NCBI GenBank assembly: GCA_027053375.1
Contig: JALUJC010000293.1
Span: 563-7,548, forward strand
Direction: 5' to 3'
Length of the DNA: 6,986 nucleotides
From: Caldifarciminota bacterium
Lineage (GTDB): Bacteria; Hydrothermota; Hydrothermia; S141-80
Numbering within the stretch: position 1 is the first letter of the stretch; every line of letters starts with the position of its first letter. The translations under genes were made by a program, and so were the position numbers. The notes under the pieces were generated by a model that was given only the letters and a program-made list of their open reading frames with translations, did not search any database and was not told the DNA's origin. Below are positions 1 to 6,986 of the stretch, in pieces.

Positions 1-3000
1 CCCATGCCCTCCACATGGAACGCCACAGACCCACCGGAAGCACGCATTCGGGTCAACGAGGAATGTCGCATGGAGGCCACCTTCCAGGATCTTTACCGTG
101 GGGATACCCTTGTCCGCACGGTGGACCTCCTCCCGCCGTCACGTTTTCGTGAAGAGGGATGGCCCGACACCCTGAACACGGTGCAGATCCCGGGCATCCC
201 CGACGGGGTGTACACGCTTCAGATCCGCCTGGTGGATCAGGCTGGAAATGACACGGTTCTCCCGGCAGCGGCTTTGCTTGAAGGCGGAACCGACACCCTG
301 CGGGTGGACCGTACCCCACCCACCCTGCAGGTCCAGGCACCCACGCTGGTGATGGGGGACACCGTGGTGCAGGTGAAGGTCCAGTTCCCTGACCCGGTCT
401 TCAATCTCACGGGCGGCACCCTCTTTCGGCTGGCTCCTGTCCCTGAAACCCTTCACATCTCACCGGGTGTGGATTCCACCACCCTCAGCATGTCCCTGCC
501 CGTTTCCGCGGCCGGCTGGACGCCGGGACAGCATGTGCTTCGCATCCGCATGGAAGACCGGGCAGGAAACCGGGTGACCTCGGAGGTGACCGTAGCCTAC
601 CGCACTTATGGGGTGCAGATCACCCGCCCCCTGAACGGGGACACCCTCCCGCTCAGCACGCTGGTGGTGGAAGGACGGGTGGACGATCCGGATCGTGCGA
701 GTGGCGGTCCCCTGCTTCGCTGGCAACTTCTGGTCCGGAACATCAAAGACACCCTGGGGAACACACCCGATGTCCCTCTTCCTGGAATCTGGGATTCTTC
801 CGGTGTGGTACGTTTACAGGACCCCTCTGGCACCATCCCCCAGCCTGTACCGCTGGCGCAGTGGACCCCTTCCAGTCCGGGAACCTACACCCTCCTCCTT
901 CTGGCGCAGGACGCTTCCTGGTTTTTGCTGGATACCCTTCAGGTGCGGGTTCAACAGATCCGTCCGGTGCAGGGAAGACTGGCCCTGCATCTTCGTGTGG
1001 AACAAACCGATGGCACGCCGGCGATAACCCCGCCCGGTCCGGGCGAACCTTCCACCACCTTTTCCCCCGATCGGGGAGAAGTCCTGAGCATTCAGCCCGA
1101 ATGGACCGGTCCGGAAGTTCCCATGGAGATGTTCATCCTGGATCCCCATGGTCGTGCGGTGTGGCATCGCACGTTTCCCCATCTCCTGGATGACCACGGG
1201 ATCCCGGGATCACTGAATCCGGGGACATGGGCACTGGGATGGGTTCAGGATCACTATGTGCTTTCTTTTCGTCCGGACACTTCCTCCTCCGGCGCACTGA
1301 TGATGCTGCGGTTTGAAGGATCGCTGCAGGATGTGGAGGGGGATTCCCTGCCCGGTGCCTGGATCCTCCATGATACGGCCCGGCTCTCCCTCCTGCTTCC
1401 GGATTCCCTGCTGCGGGATACCCTCTATTCCTGGACCATCCATGCACCTCACAGGGGATGGCAGGTGGAACAGCACACCGGCGTGCTGCGCGTGGGGGCG
1501 CAGGGCGTGGAGGTGGCGCAGGGCATCACTGCAGGCACCCCTTCCTTCACATGGGAGGGAAAGGATGCGGGCGGATGGGGCATTCTGCCGGAAGGTCCCT
1601 ATACCCTGCGATGGATCATCCCCGGTTTCGGAAGCGGGGACACCCTTCTTTCGCTGCAAAGAGACCATCGGATCCATTTTATCCACGTCCGTCCTGAAAC
1701 GCTCTGGGTGGACACGGCCCATCCTGTCCCGCGGGGCATCCAGGTAGAAGCAGGTGTGGCGGTCCCGACCCGGCTTTCCTGGCGTTTTCTTCAGGGCATG
1801 CAGGTGGTGGATTCGGGCAGGGTGGACCTGACCCCTTTCCGGGACACCCTCCGGTGGACCCTGGTACCCACCCGTGCGCCTGTCCCGGGGAGCTATTCGC
1901 TGACCCTCCAGATAGGCGACACCAGCGCCTCCTTCCCTGTGGTCATCCGCGGGGGGGTCTGGCGGAGGGCCACGCCTTCTGTGCTGCGGGTCCCGGCGGC
2001 TTTCCTGGACTCATCTTCGGGTAGCCCACCGCGCATCCTGGATGACGACTGGATCATCCAGGAAGAGCAGCTGTCCGGGAGGCGACCTCTCCGGGTGTGG
2101 ACCGACATGCACGTCACCGGATGGGGCTGGCCCTTAGATGTGGTCTGCACCCTCCAGGTCAGGTTCGGCTACTGGGTTCCCCGGAGGGGTGTCGTACCCC
2201 TTCTGGACGTCTGGGGATCGGGGTCTCTGGTCTTCTCCCTGAATTCTTCGCTCCTGCAGAATCTGGACTCCCTGTATCTGGTGGCCTACCGGAGCGGAGG
2301 AGACTCCACAGTGGATGTCCTCCTTCCGACGATGACCTCCCTCCCCACCGGAACCTTCCATGTTCAGGCACAAACCACCGATTGCGCCCCCGCAGAAGGA
2401 ATGCCGCCTCTCCCCGCTCCGGTAATCACGCACGAAGAAGACCCCACCTGGCGGTATGTGGGGACCTGTGCACCCGACCCCATTACGGCGTTTCACCTTT
2501 ACGGCATCAGCAAAACCCGGCAGGATGTCCCGGTGTGGGTGCCGTCCATGGATCATGCAATAGAAGACACGTTCCGCAGCGGTGTCTACCAGTACACACA
2601 TCCACTCAACGTGCTGGGCACCTTTCCGGGGTTTGAGACCCGTCTTACCTGGGAACCGACGCAGGACACGACCTGGATGCATCTGAGACTTCCGGTGTTT
2701 GGGGGTGATTCCGTAATGGTGAGGGTGATCAATCCCTTCCAGCCTGCAGAAACCCTGCGATGGACCTTTCACGGGGGAGATGCCCTTACTCCAGGAGACA
2801 CCCTCCGCCTTTCTCAGTGGCGGAATGCCATGGGAATTGCACTTCTTCTGGATCATGCCCCGCAGGACACTTTCTGGCTTGTGCGTGCCACCGGCGCGGA
2901 CACCGGATACGTACCGCCGGAGGGAAAGCAGAATCTCGAAAGAAATGCAGGTCTTCTGGACATTCCTCGTGGAACGCCTGCATTCCGTCCGACAGAGGTG

Positions 3001-6000
3001 CTGTATACGGATCTCCGTCTTGTGAACGGTCATCCCATTTCCCTGGTGCACTACGCCACCTCTTGCCGGCTGGGAGATCCCGATTCCACCATCCTCCGTG
3101 GCGTCAGCCCACCCCGTTCCCTTGGTGAAACAGGGACACTTACGGTGGGTGCGCTCGTGCTGGATATTACCCAGCAAAACGTGTTCCAGGTGGTCAGGGT
3201 TCGCCTTTCTCCGGATCTGGCACACTGGTTACGGGGAGACACGTCCCTCTCTTTCTGGATGGAAGACACGGCACGATCCTTCCGTCTGGACACCCTTCTC
3301 GGAATCTCATCCGCGCAGCATGACAGCTATCAGGTCGAGGTGACGTTCTGGAAAGGTGGAGTGTCCGGCCCTGTGCGGGAAACCCATGCATTGACCGGGC
3401 CGCTTTTTTCCCTTTCTGTCCCCGAAAACCTTTTGCAGGACACCCTGTGGACGCCGGATCACGACCCGGCCATCCGAAACGTTGCGTGGCGTATCGTTCG
3501 CCGTCTGTCCCGGGGTTTTCCGCCTTTTCATGTGGGGGACACCCTTTTCCATCACTATCCCGTCCATCCGGAAACCCTCCGCATTCAATGGAAGCGCTGG
3601 GGACGTCGGTGGGTCACGCCGGGTTCGGCGGATTCTGCACAGGCCACGCTGCAGGAGGCCTCTCCCGGAGATCTCGTGGAACAGGCCGTGGTGGACAGCG
3701 GCGTGTGGGGACCCACCGGTGTGGGATGGGACGATACGCTGGCATGGATGGAAGGGATTCCAGCGGGATACGGCTATGTTCTTGATTCGGTGATGATCCG
3801 GATCCAGACCCCACAGACGCTTCATGTGGATACCTTCCGCTGTGTGGAAGGCGTGACGATGCCGGAAGGAATGCTGATCTATGCAGGAGCGCGGTCCCTC
3901 TGGATCCGTATGGAAAGCGATTTGCGCCCCCCTTCCTGCCGGATCTCAAGAATCCGTGGAACGGCCCGGGTCACCGGACATCCCGATGCCCTCCGCTGGG
4001 ACCATGCGCCGCCGCGGGTCACCCTTCGTACACGGGTTTCCACCCTGTATTCGCTTCGCGATTCTCTGCTGCCGGACCTCCAGGTGAGGATGGACACCGG
4101 GAACCTCTGGAACGCGGCGGTGTATGCCCTTTCTCCGGTTCCAGGTCATGCGTGGATCCCGGTGTATGGTGGCAATGGAACCGCCGGGACAGCCCGACTG
4201 GTGGTGATGCAGGGCGAAGTCCAGGTTCTGTCGCGCGAGATACCGGTGACGCAGCGGGACACGCTGCTGGCCTGGATCCCGGTGGAATCCCTGGCCGGGA
4301 CCCTCCGGATCGCCCTTCGTCAGGGAGACACCCTGTGGGTGGCCACCTATCGTACGGGGGATCCACTTTCCGGATCTGTGGTATCCCCCCGGCATACCGC
4401 CCGCCTTCTCCCTGTACCGGGTTCCCGGGGAGACGGTGCGGTCTGGTTGATTCCCCGCGAGCAGATGGATCCCCTCCTGGATCCGGTGGTGGTGGATACC
4501 ACCCCGCTGGTGCGGTGGACACCGGATACGCTGCAGGGAGAAATCCAGGTGGCGGTTCCCGGCAGCACCCTGGCCAGCCTTCACCTGTACACCCTGGGCA
4601 AAGACGGATCCATCCTTCCGCTCCCCACCCTGCGTTCCGTGCAGACGTCAGGACAGGAAACCTTCACCCTTTTCCGCGCGTCCATTCCTCCGGTGGGACG
4701 GGTGGGACTTCTGGACTCCACCCATACCCTGACCGGTCAGTTGCGCGTGCGGGTGGTTCGGGCGACCCCGCAGGGGCTGTTGCTGGAAGTCTGGCCCCGG
4801 GTGTCCGGGCCAGGGACCTTCCATGATACCCTGCCGGTCTCCCTTTCGTGGTATACACCTCCCGGGGAAAGCGGTGCGGTGTGGACGCCGGTTCCCCACA
4901 CAAAGCAAACCTGGAAACTGGCCAATGGTGCGGTGTCCCGAATCACCGTTCAGGTGCCGTCAGGGATGGACTCCACCGGATTACGCCTGGAAGTAGACGC
5001 CCCGGGCTGGAACCGTCCGACCCGCTTTCTCACGGTTCAGACAGGCACACCTTCCCCGGGGATCCGCCTTTTGAGCCCACTTCCCCTGATCCTCTCCCCG
5101 CAACATCCCGGATCCCTTCACGTATGGGTCCCCCAATCCGGAACCCTTCGCTGGGTACGCCTGTCTCCGGAGGGGGACACGGTTCAGTGGCTGGCGGAAC
5201 AAACCGTTCCCGCAGGGTCCACCGTGCTTGTGTGGGATGGACGGGATGCCCGTGGCGTCTATCTTCAGGGGCATCCTCCCACCCGGCTTATCTGGGCAAC
5301 AGGAGAAGGTGGAAATCATGTGCTGGAGATCCCTGTGGTTCTTATGCCCGCCCGCATTTCTGTGCAGATTGACCGACCGGTAGACGGTGAACATGTCCAG
5401 GGGAGGATGACCCTGCTGGCCCATACCCCGGGAGACCTCCATCCTGTGGTGCAGTGGTATCTGGCCATGGACACGGGACGTACGTGGCTGGGCAACCAGC
5501 TGGATCAGGGGGTTCCTCTGTTCTGGATGCCACCCGAAACCCTTGTGGGAGCGTATACCCTGATTGCGGAAGCCCGGTGGCAGGGTCTTCAGGGGGCGGA
5601 CTCGGTACGGGTGATCTTTCCAGGAGACACGGTTCCTCCGGTACTCCAGCTCCAGGTCACAGGACCATCCCTCAGGCGGGACACATTCTGGATTGTTCGG
5701 GAGTCCTCACTGGTGCACCTTCAGGCACAGGATTCCGTGAGCGGTGTGGAGGAAATCCGGTATCGCTGGATCCTGAATGAGACCCGGCCCGGGGGGTTTC
5801 TTCCCTATTCCCAGCCGGTTCCGGTGCCTCCCGGCGACGGACCCCTCACCCTGGAAGTTCAGGTCACCGACCGTTCAGGAAACACAGAAGTTACAGCGTT
5901 TTCCTTTCTCCGGGATGCCTCACCGCCTGCGGGCTTCTGGACAGGAGGGGTGCGACGCGGTCCGGCGGGAGGCCCCTGGGTGGTTTCTGCCGGCGATACC

Positions 6001-6986
6001 ATGCGGCGTGTCTACCGGGATTCTCTGTCTGGCGTGGCAGATCTTTCCCTGGAACAGGGATTCCCGGGAATCATCAAAGGAGATTCCACCCTTCTGTGGC
6101 CCGTCAGAGAAGGTCCGGGATCGCTTCTCGTTCGGGTCCAGGACTCCCTGGGGTGGACACTGGAAGAAACCCTTCGCTGGGAAGGTGACGCGGACCCACC
6201 CGTCCTGCAGTGGACATGGCATCGTGCACTGCCGGACAGCCCGCTCACGCTGTACCTGGGGGATGGAGTGGATATCGTGGCACAGGATGCACCCGCAGGG
6301 GTGGAGCGGCTCACCCTGACGGTGGGAAGTTTGCGTTTTGAGGCGCAGGAAACCCTTCACGTTTCCGCGGAGGCGCTGCCGCAGGGGCCGCTGAGCCTTG
6401 AGGTGCAGGCTACCGATTCCCTCCAGCATACCACAGACACCCTGGTTCGGGTTCAGGTGGAACACCAGCCACCGGACACGTTTCCCCCATCCCTGCAACT
6501 GAACCTTCCCCAGCATTTTGTGACACGGGACCGGGGGGTGGTCCTTGGACGCGAAGGGTTCCAGGTTGTCCTTCTGGACATGTCCGGACTCTCCATGATC
6601 CGGTATCGCTGGGACAACCAGCCCTGGACCACTGCAACAGACCGTTTCCAGACCCTCCCACCCCCGGGGACGGGATGGCATCTCTTTCATCTCCAGGCCC
6701 GGGATGCACACCAGTTCCTGCTGGACACGCTACTCTGGTTTGCACAGGATACCACCCCCCCTGTGGCCTGGCTGGTGGGGTTGCAGGGATCGTGGCTGCC
6801 CGGCGAAACACTGGTGGTTAACCGACTGGATGCGACCCTGTCGGTTCGCATGCGGGATGGGGCGTCACCGCTGGTTTCCGGATGGGCATGGGCCTGGATG
6901 ACCTGGGACACAGGCCTGACGCTTCCCCTCGGTGATTCTGTTCTGTCCCTTCCCATTACGTGGACGGAGGGCCCGCACACCCTTTC
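1..6986 (+). CDS. Giant multidomain Ig-like/FlgD-type repeat protein, partial at both ends
   Basis: Frame 1 is open for all 2328 complete codons plus two bases, and neither the start codon nor the stop codon is in the window. The translation is beta-strand-rich, with short alternating hydrophobic/polar strands, many Asp/Gly/Pro turns and no long hydrophobic segment that would act as a membrane helix. Two kinds of boundary motif recur. D-x-(x)-P-P opens Ig-like units at residues 10, 103, 1876, 1972, 2063, 2159 and 2250, and VQI-x-RP-x-x-G opens units near 205 and 1787. FlgD-type W-x-G-x-D/xx-G signatures occur at about 518-526 and 1745-1752. Tandem Ig-like modules of this kind are known from bacterial secreted and surface proteins, so an extracellular structural or adhesive role is inferred. 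No catalytic motif was recognised. Any signal peptide, anchor or sorting domain would lie outside the window. Codon style is uniform, which argues against a fusion artefact or assembly frameshift. The reading frame is very secure; the function is not. Confidence 0.95.
28..306 (+). repeat. Ig-like unit N1 (residues 10-102)
   Basis: This unit opens with DPPEARIRV at residue 10 and ends where the next D-x-x-P-P boundary begins at residue 103, a length of 93 residues. That matches the unit length of the C-terminal array. Near its end it has the strand-turn motif YTLQIRLVDQAGND (residues 71-84). The D-x-AGN core is a common signature of the last strands of bacterial Ig-like domains. The unit contains three Asp-Thr-Leu triplets (35, 56 and 98). 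Residues 1-9 are the tail of whatever precedes it. The fold assignment rests on motif and length only. Confidence 0.6.
307..600 (+). repeat. Ig-like unit N2 (residues 103-200)
   Basis: This unit begins with DRTPPTLQV at residue 103 and closes with HVLRIRMEDRAGNRVTSEV around residues 178-196, followed by a short VAY strand. The D-x-x-P-P opening and the D-x-AGN closing strand pair are the same as in unit N1, and the PP-x-LQ start recurs in the C-terminal units. The length is about 98 residues. An Ig-like beta-sandwich is the simplest reading; its binding role, if any, cannot be told from sequence. Confidence 0.65.
601..954 (+). other. Ig-like module, VQI-x-RP-x-x-G type, copy 1 (residues 201-318)
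   Basis: The module begins YGVQITRPLNGDTL (residues 203-216), the bacterial Ig pattern in which a first strand is followed by P-x-(N/D)-G. A second strand, LVVEGRVDD, follows at about 221-229. Its closing strands read PGTYTLLLLAQD (residues 293-304) and DTLQVRV (311-317). A second copy with the same opening and closing strands lies at residues 1783-1875. At about 118 residues this copy is longer than the other, with extra sequence in the middle (about 240-285). Confidence 0.55.
1018..1320 (+). other. Degenerate FlgD-type module after a Pro-rich linker (residues about 340-440)
   Basis: A Pro/Gly/Thr-rich linker (residues 340-353) leads into FSPDRGEVLSIQPEW (354-368) and then FILDPHGRAVWHR (378-390). 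In FlgD-like and related C-terminal Ig modules the usual opening is FSP-N-GDG-x-N-D followed by a strand, then a strand with G-x-x-V. Here the opening F-S-P is kept but the Asn/Asp-rich loop is replaced by D-R-G-E. No clear W-D-G-x-D follows, so the assignment is weak. An alternative is simply another divergent beta-sandwich. Confidence 0.35.
1378..1665 (+). other. FlgD-type Ig module (residues about 460-555)
   Basis: The diagnostic stretch is TWEGKDAGGWGILPEGPY (residues 517-534) followed by TLRWII. It matches the FlgD-like Ig pattern W-(D/x)-G-x-D-xx-G-xx-(L/V)-P-x-G-x-Y, in which the W-x-G-x-D turn precedes the last strands. Upstream strands include YSWTIHAP (476-483) and VLRVGAQG (495-502). 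FlgD-like Ig modules are best known from the flagellar hook cap protein and from the C-terminal parts of many secreted bacterial proteins. Finding one in the interior of a long polypeptide points to a string of exported modules, not to a flagellar role. Confidence 0.6.
4000..4275 (+). other. Possible divergent Ig-like unit within the core (residues about 1334-1425)
   Basis: DHAPPRVTLRT at residue 1334 resembles the D-x-x-P-P unit opening seen at the two ends of the protein, and a similar DLRPPSCRI sits 27 residues earlier. Downstream strands such as LPDLQVRMDTGN (1357-1368) and TARLVVMQGEVQVL (1397-1410) would fit a sandwich of about 92 residues. No D-x-AGN or SGV-type motif is present to confirm it, so this is a tentative boundary only. 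Confidence 0.3.
4498..4740 (+). other. Possible beta-sandwich module just before the third FlgD-type region (residues about 1500-1580)
   Basis: The strands IQVAVPGSTL (1515-1524), LHLYTLGKDG (1527-1536) and RVGLLDSTHTL (1568-1578) form a pattern often seen near the C-termini of bacterial secreted proteins. In that pattern a 'value plus Pro-Gly' strand leads to a strand ending in G-x-x-(A/G)-L-x-D. In such proteins the last strand is often followed by D-x-x-P-P, which is absent here. The resemblance is by eye and weak. Confidence 0.25.
5068..5346 (+). other. FlgD-type Ig module, clearest copy (residues about 1690-1782)
   Basis: Residues 1741-1754 read TVLVWDGRDARGVY. This is a near-canonical FlgD-like Ig core: hydrophobic strand, W-D-G-R-D, two residues, then Gly and the next strand. 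It is followed by the final strands TRLIWAT (1761-1767) and HVLEIPVV (1773-1780). Upstream strands SLHVWVPQSG (1705-1714) and LRWVRLSPEGDTVQWL (1716-1731) match the usual 'P-x-x-G-x-x-V-x-x-L' layout of this module. It sits directly before the second VQI-x-RP module. A stabilising or spacer role in an exported protein is inferred from the family. Confidence 0.75.
5347..5625 (+). other. Ig-like module, VQI-x-RP-x-x-G type, copy 2 (residues 1783-1875)
   Basis: The opening ISVQIDRPVDGEHVQG (residues 1786-1801) parallels VQITRPLNGDTL of copy 1. The closing strands GAYTLIAEARW (1850-1860) and DSVRVIF (1867-1873) parallel GTYTLLLLAQD and DTLQVRV. The similarity is confined to these strand motifs, so this is an old duplication or independent recruitment of the same family and not a recent copy. 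It leads directly into the tandem array that starts at residue 1876. Confidence 0.6.
5626..5913 (+). repeat. Tandem Ig-like unit A (residues 1876-1971)
   Basis: This is the first of five consecutive units, 96 residues long. It opens with DTVPPVLQLQV, has SGVEEIRYRW in the middle (1914-1923) and closes with LTLEVQVTDRSGN (1949-1961). The SGV-x-x-I-x-Y element followed by a D-x-x-GN closing pair resembles bacterial Ig-like repeats of the OmpL47/Big type. That family name is an inference from pattern; a profile search would settle it. Confidence 0.65.
5914..6186 (+). repeat. Tandem Ig-like unit B (residues 1972-2062)
   Basis: This unit has 91 residues. The opening is DASPPAGFW, the middle element SGVADLSLEQ (2010-2019), and the closing strand SLLVRVQDSLGW (2041-2052). 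It keeps the SGV turn of unit A but not the Tyr-x-Trp strand. The segment GGVRRGPAGGP near 1982-1992 is Gly-rich and probably a loop. Confidence 0.55.
6187..6474 (+). repeat. Tandem Ig-like unit C (residues 2063-2158)
   Basis: This unit has 96 residues. The opening is DADPPVLQWTW, the middle element AGVERLTLTVGSLRF (2099-2113), and the closing strand LSLEVQATDSLQH (2131-2143). The closing strand is close to LTLEVQVTDRSGN of unit A, and the PPVLQ opening is shared as well. A and C are thus the most alike pair in the array, with the same length. Confidence 0.6.
6475..6747 (+). repeat. Tandem Ig-like unit D (residues 2159-2249)
   Basis: This unit has 91 residues. The opening is DTFPPSLQLNL, the middle element SGLSMIRYRWDNQPW (2195-2209), and the closing strand HLFHLQARDAHQF (2227-2239). 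The SG-x-x-x-I-RYRW element matches unit A almost exactly. The W-D-x-x-P-W that follows is the typical place of a 'D-G-G' turn in OmpL47-like repeats. Confidence 0.6.
6748..6986 (+). repeat. Tandem Ig-like unit E, truncated by the window end (residues 2250-2328+)
   Basis: The unit opens with DTTPPVAWLVG and runs for at least 79 residues to the window edge, where EGPHTL should be the start of the closing strand by analogy with the other units. In the middle, VSGWAWAWMTW (2292-2302) occupies the position of the SGV-x-x-I-RYRW element but is packed with four Trp residues. The array may continue beyond the window. Confidence 0.55.

Larger units (their letters stand above)
1666..5067 (+). other. 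Unrecognised beta-rich core region (residues about 556-1689)
   Basis: About 1135 residues are uninterrupted by any boundary motif that I can place confidently. The region looks strand-rich and soluble, has no membrane segment, and has no repeat regular enough to see by eye. It holds six of the seven cysteines (716, 795, 823, 1022, 1281 and 1313). A Pro-rich stretch lies near 796-807, between Cys795 and Cys823. An acidic DDD at 681-683 precedes a Trp-rich patch, GWGW, at 707-710. Asp-Thr-Leu triplets continue through it. It could be several divergent Ig-like sandwiches or one or more globular domains of another type. I do not recognise it and assign no function. Confidence 0.6.

Noticed and set aside
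1951..1960. A run of seven G that could be a slippage or phase-variation site
   Set aside because: The frame is open and similar in style on both sides. Runs of this length are expected in GC-rich DNA, and nothing else suggests switching. The run of seven C near 6755 was dismissed for the same reason.
2097..2636. A 179-codon + strand ORF in another frame
   Set aside because: It overlaps the continuous frame 1 gene. Its translation is rich in Arg, Pro, Gly and Ser with no strand pattern, as expected of an off-frame reading of GC-rich coding DNA.
2134..3225. A 363-codon open frame on the minus strand, the longest start-to-stop ORF in the window
   Set aside because: It is exactly in phase with the + frame codons, so a stop appears in it only where the + gene uses TTA, CTA or TCA. 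Those codons are rare in this GC-rich gene; the ORF ends where the + frame has TTA at 2134. It starts at a GTG, and its translation shows no domain motif, while the + strand shows Ig-like signatures across the same bases.
3550..3567. HHYPVH cluster (residues 1184-1189) as a possible metal site
   Set aside because: No surrounding catalytic or metal-binding family motif is visible, and His is moderately common elsewhere in the chain.
4152..4826. A 224-codon + strand ORF in another frame, Gly/Pro/Arg-rich and superficially like a collagen-type sequence
   Set aside because: There is no regular Gly-x-y register, and the composition is what a shifted reading of this codon usage yields. Frame 1 remains open and strand-like throughout.
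1..6986. Internal gene starts, promoters or terminators
   Set aside because: There are in-frame ATG codons, but none with a convincing upstream purine-rich ribosome site or an intervening stop. With no intergenic DNA, any promoter-like or hairpin match would be coincidental.

Overview
The whole window lies inside one protein-coding gene. Reading frame 1 of the + strand (codons starting at positions 1, 4, 7 ...) contains no stop codon from the first base to the last. That gives 2328 complete codons, with neither the start nor the end of the gene in view. No intergenic DNA, promoter, ribosome binding site, terminator, RNA gene, mobile element or CRISPR array can be supported. Residue numbers below count from window base 1, so residue n begins at base 3n-2.

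The encoded protein is a giant, beta-strand-rich, probably secreted or surface-exposed multidomain protein built largely of Ig-like beta-sandwich modules. From the N-terminal side I see: two Ig-like units opening at a D-x-(x)-P-P boundary (residues 10-102 and 103-200); one Ig-like unit opening with VQI-x-RP-x-x-G (about 201-318); a Pro/Thr linker with a degenerate FlgD-type module (about 340-440); and a better FlgD-type Ig module (about 460-555). Next comes a core of about 1135 residues that I do not recognise (about 556-1690), with a few Ig-like hints inside. After it come a clear FlgD-type Ig module (about 1690-1782), a second VQI-x-RP-x-x-G unit (1783-1875), and five tandem D-x-x-P-P units of 91-96 residues, the last cut by the window edge (1876-2328+). 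The recognisable modules on the two sides of the core are therefore in roughly mirror-image order.

Composition is unusual. I count 11 Lys against about 169 Arg, about 86 Trp (near 3.7%), and 7 Cys, of which six lie in residues 716-1313. The tripeptide Asp-Thr-Leu occurs 20 times. The DNA is GC-rich (roughly 60% by eye), and the codon style is uniform throughout, with TTA, CTA and ATA rare.

The organism is bacterial on the basis of domain style. Giant secreted proteins with FlgD-type Ig modules and strings of Ig-like units are typical of FCB-type bacteria and related uncultured candidate phyla (such as WOR-3 or Hydrothermae). That placement is a low-confidence inference, because no taxonomic marker gene is present. 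A structural, adhesive or envelope-associated role is plausible, but no enzymatic signature was found.
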